Shown in pieces: positions 7,234-9,090 of a stretch of 9,090 nt of DNA. Under the pieces are notes generated by a model. That model was not told the DNA's origin and did no database searches. It was given only the letters and a program-made list of their open reading frames with translations. The position numbers were made by a program, and so were the translations under genes. Source of the DNA: Betaproteobacteria bacterium (GTDB lineage Bacteria > Pseudomonadota > Gammaproteobacteria > Burkholderiales > Burkholderiaceae_E); contig RFVZ01000099.1 in NCBI GenBank assembly GCA_009922405.1, positions 1-9,090 on the forward strand. The letters run 5' to 3'. Numbering within the stretch: the stretch's first letter is position 1; each line of letters begins with the position of its first letter.

Positions 7234-8160
7234 ATGAACATTACTTTGCGTCAGCTGCAGATTTTTACCGAGGTCGTTCGGTGTGCCAGCATGGTGCGCG
7301 CGGCCGAATCCTTGCATTTGACAGCGCCTGCCGTGTCGATGCAGATCCGGGAGCTCGAAGCGCAGGTGGGACTGGCATTGTTCGATCGGGAGGGCCGAAA
7401 AATCCGTCTGTCGACCGCCGGCGAATATTTTTTGACCCATGCCCGTCGGATGCTGATGGTCCTCAAAGAGACCAATATCGCGATGGCGAGGCTCAAGAAG
7501 CTGGAGAGCGGTCTGCTGACGATCGGGATGGTGAGCACGGCCAAGTATTTCGTGCCGCGGCTGCTATCGCAGTTCCGCCAGGACCATCCAGGAATTGACA
7601 TCCGATTGCAGGTGGCTGGCAATCGAGAGCGCCTGGTCGCCCTAATGCAGTCCGGCGAACTAGATCTCGCGGTGATGGGCCGACCGCCCCGCGAACTCGT
7701 AACCCGCGCCGAGGCGTTCGCTGCGCATCCGATGGTCTTTGTTGCAGCCCCCAATCACCCGCTGATGGGGGTTGGTCAACTTCCGGCGTCCGAGCTCGAG
7801 GCCTATTCGATGATTGTCCGTGAGCATGGGTCGGGTACTCGAAGCACCTTGCAGCAATTTTGCGCCGAACATCGATGCGAACTCCGAATCGCGATGGAGG
7901 TGTCCAGCAATGAAACGATCAAGCAGGCAGTGATGGCCGGAATGGGCGTCAGTTTCTTGTCCCTGCACACGATCGGACTCGAGTTGCGCTCGGGTTTGCT
8001 AGTACGACTCCATGTGACGGACACACCCGTAATGCGCACCTGGCACGTCGTTCATTTGCAATCCAAGTTGCTTTCGCCAGTCGCCGAGGCCTTTCGATAT
8101 TTCCTGATTGAAGAGGGCGAGCGCTATCTGGCCGATCAGGATCATGAGCTGTTGGCTTAG
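7234..8160 (+). CDS. cbbR: LysR-type transcriptional regulator CbbR
   Basis: This is the DNA-binding activator of the CBB operon. At 308 aa it has the normal LysR layout: a winged helix-turn-helix at about 1-60 (TLRQLQIFTEVV at 4-15, then APAVSMQIRELEAQVG at 31-46), a linker helix (about 65-92) and a periplasmic-binding-protein-like effector domain (about 93-290). The C-terminal segment with LLSPVAEAF (279-287) is typical of CbbR proteins. Effectors known for the family include NADPH, RuBP and other phosphorylated intermediates. It is transcribed away from cbbL across 139 bp, the classic arrangement. No clear Shine-Dalgarno sequence precedes the ATG, yet this start gives the normal LysR N-terminus, so translation is probably weak or leaderless. 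Its TAG stop overlaps the stop of the convergent gene. Confidence 0.93.
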   Translation: MNITLRQLQIFTEVVRCASMVRAAESLHLTAPAVSMQIRELEAQVGLALFDREGRKIRLSTAGEYFLTHARRMLMVLKETNIAMARLKKLESGLLTIGMVSTAKYFVPRLLSQFRQDHPGIDIRLQVAGNRERLVALMQSGELDLAVMGRPPRELVTRAEAFAAHPMVFVAAPNHPLMGVGQLPASELEAYSMIVREHGSGTRSTLQQFCAEHRCELRIAMEVSSNETIKQAVMAGMGVSFLSLHTIGLELRSGLLVRLHVTDTPVMRTWHVVHLQSKLLSPVAEAFRYFLIEEGERYLADQDHELLA

Positions 8161-8761
8161 GCTCCGAACAGGGATTTTCGAAGATCGGGGGCCGTGGTTT
8201 TCGGGTCCAGCCAGATCGAAAAAAAGGCGCGGGCAAAGGCTGGATCGTCCACCGTTCCGAGCGGGCGGTCGGTCCGCCAAAATCGGACTCCTCGGTTCGG
8301 AAGATTGACGCCCGTAATGGCATCGCCTTGGTTCACGTCTGGAAAAAGTGCGGTCATCCGCTGAAGCCAAACTTCGCGTTGTGCGCGATCTCTCCACCCC
8401 GCAATGCGCGGGCGTAGGTCAGTCGAAGTCCGAATGTCTGTTGCGGCCACTGATCATCGCGCAGGGGTTGGGTCGACAGGAGCTCGGCATCGTAGACGGT
8501 TAAGCCGAACCACCGGAAGCGGCCTTGTCCCTGGCGCCGGGCCTCACGCAAGGCATCGTCTGGCGGGAAAGGTTTGGTTGCTTCCTCGGCCTCGGACCTG
8601 GAAGGAGCGAGCGCTGGAACCGCGAGCAAGAGGTTCAGGGCCATCCAGCCGGCTAAGACCTCGCGGCGCTCTAGATTGGTCACAGGGGTGTTCACAGTGC
8701 GGGTCGCAGTGCAGGTCACAGTGGGGGTTACGGACATGGGCATCGTCGATGGCTTTGGCAT
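8157..8761 (-). pseudogene. exported chalcone-isomerase-like protein, frameshifted
   Basis: Two overlapping minus-strand frames together resemble the bacterial chalcone-isomerase-like family (Chalcone_3 type), small exported proteins of unproven function. The first frame (8761-8354) gives a signal peptide with RREVLAG and a hydrophobic stretch, then RFRWFGLTVYDAELLS and LRLTYARALRGGEIAH before a stop. The second frame (down to 8157) gives AQREVWLQRMTALFPDV, GDAITGVNLP and the C-terminal FARAFFSIWLDPKT-APDLR. The switch falls near 8380-8400. One base missing from the CCCC run at 8397-8400 would rejoin the frames. From memory, family members carry roughly 20 more residues between the IA-S helix and the W-M segment, so a larger out-of-frame deletion is as likely. 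The true start may be GTG at 8683, just before the signal peptide, since the residues above it are encoded by short repeats. It could also be a sequencing error. Confidence 0.72.
8679..8738. repeat. imperfect 12-bp tandem repeats
   Basis: Units start at 8679, 8691, 8703, 8715 and, more diverged, 8727. The first four read like GTCACAGTGSGG with one to three changes each. On the minus strand they fall in the apparent N-terminus of the chalcone-isomerase-like gene as a four-residue pattern of Val, Thr and variable residues, just ahead of the signal peptide. They lie upstream of the possible GTG start at 8683, so they may be leader or regulatory DNA rather than coding. Confidence 0.65.
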
Positions 8762-8819
8762 GATGGGGTTCGGGGCGTGCGAGAATCTAACGCTTATCGA
8801 ATGTTCCAGGTTGAATCAC

Positions 8820-9090
8820 TTGCCTGAATTCTCCACACCCGCGCTCTTCGAATCGTCGCTCCATTCGCTACCACTCGTTGGACGCGGCAAGGTGCGCGAC
8901 ATCTACGCGGTGGGCTCCGATCGGTTGCTCATCATTACGACCGATCGATTGTCGGCCTTCGACGTGGTGCTCAGCGAACCCATTCCCGGGAAGGGTCAGG
9001 TACTGAACGCGATGGCGCAGTTCTGGTTTGATCGGTTGGCGTCGATCGTGCCGAATCACCTGACGGGCGTATCACCCGAAACGGTCGTCG
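8820..9090 (+). CDS. purC: SAICAR synthetase, N-terminal part (runs off right edge)
   Basis: Phosphoribosylaminoimidazole-succinocarboxamide synthase joins aspartate to CAIR using ATP in cytoplasmic purine synthesis. About 90 residues are visible. They include the ATP-binding GRGKVRDIYAV, then TTDRLSAFDVVLSEPIPGKG and FWFDRLASIVPNHLTG, which are hallmark PurC blocks of the longer (about 300 aa) type. The start is uncertain. TTG at 8820 has AGG nine bases upstream and gives LPEFSTPALFESSLHSLPL, a normal N-terminus. TTG at 8811 and ATG at 8763 are also in frame; the ATG at 8801 is out of frame and stops after eight codons. It is divergent from the broken chalcone-isomerase-like gene and unrelated to the cbb operon. 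Confidence 0.93.
   Translation, partial: MPEFSTPALFESSLHSLPLVGRGKVRDIYAVGSDRLLIITTDRLSAFDVVLSEPIPGKGQVLNAMAQFWFDRLASIVPNHLTGVSPETVV

Noticed and set aside
8161..8353. Intrinsic terminator downstream of cbbR
   Set aside because: The short A-run near 8220 lies inside the opposing gene and no GC-rich stem precedes a T-run on the cbbR transcript.

Overview
The window carries the Calvin-Benson-Bassham (CBB) operon of an autotrophic proteobacterium. The Rubisco is the red-type (form IC/ID-like) enzyme: the small subunit has the C-terminal hairpin extension and the operon encodes the red-type activase CbbX. A LysR-type regulator is divergent from cbbL, and the Rubisco, activase and sugar-phosphate genes lie in one cluster. 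This layout is known from beta- and gammaproteobacterial chemoautotrophs and from purple bacteria; I cannot name a genus. No rRNA, tRNA, CRISPR array, transposase or insertion sequence was seen.

Layout. On the minus strand, read from right to left, are cbbL (5598-7094), cbbS (5128-5562), cbbX (4145-5122), a cbbF-like fructose-bisphosphatase homologue (2985-4082), cbbP (2058-2942) and cbbT (25-2058). A further gene may begin at position 4. Gaps are short (62 bp or less) and cbbP/cbbT overlap in TAATG, so one transcript is likely. The 139-bp gap 7095-7233 holds the presumed cbb promoter and candidate CbbR sites. cbbR (7234-8160) points away from it on the plus strand. Converging on cbbR, with overlapping stop codons, is a broken gene for an exported chalcone-isomerase-like protein (8157-8761). 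The start of purC (from about 8820, plus strand) runs off the right edge.

How the genes work together. CbbP makes ribulose-1,5-bisphosphate, CbbL/CbbS fixes CO2 onto it, CbbX remodels inhibited Rubisco, and CbbT and the bisphosphatase step regenerate pentose phosphates. CbbR would switch the operon on according to metabolite signals.

Most notable observation. The fructose-bisphosphatase homologue keeps the whole class I scaffold and a full-length open frame, but nearly all the acidic metal-binding and catalytic residues and several substrate-binding residues are replaced. It looks like a pseudoenzyme kept inside a CBB operon. This raises the questions of what it does and which enzyme performs the bisphosphatase step.
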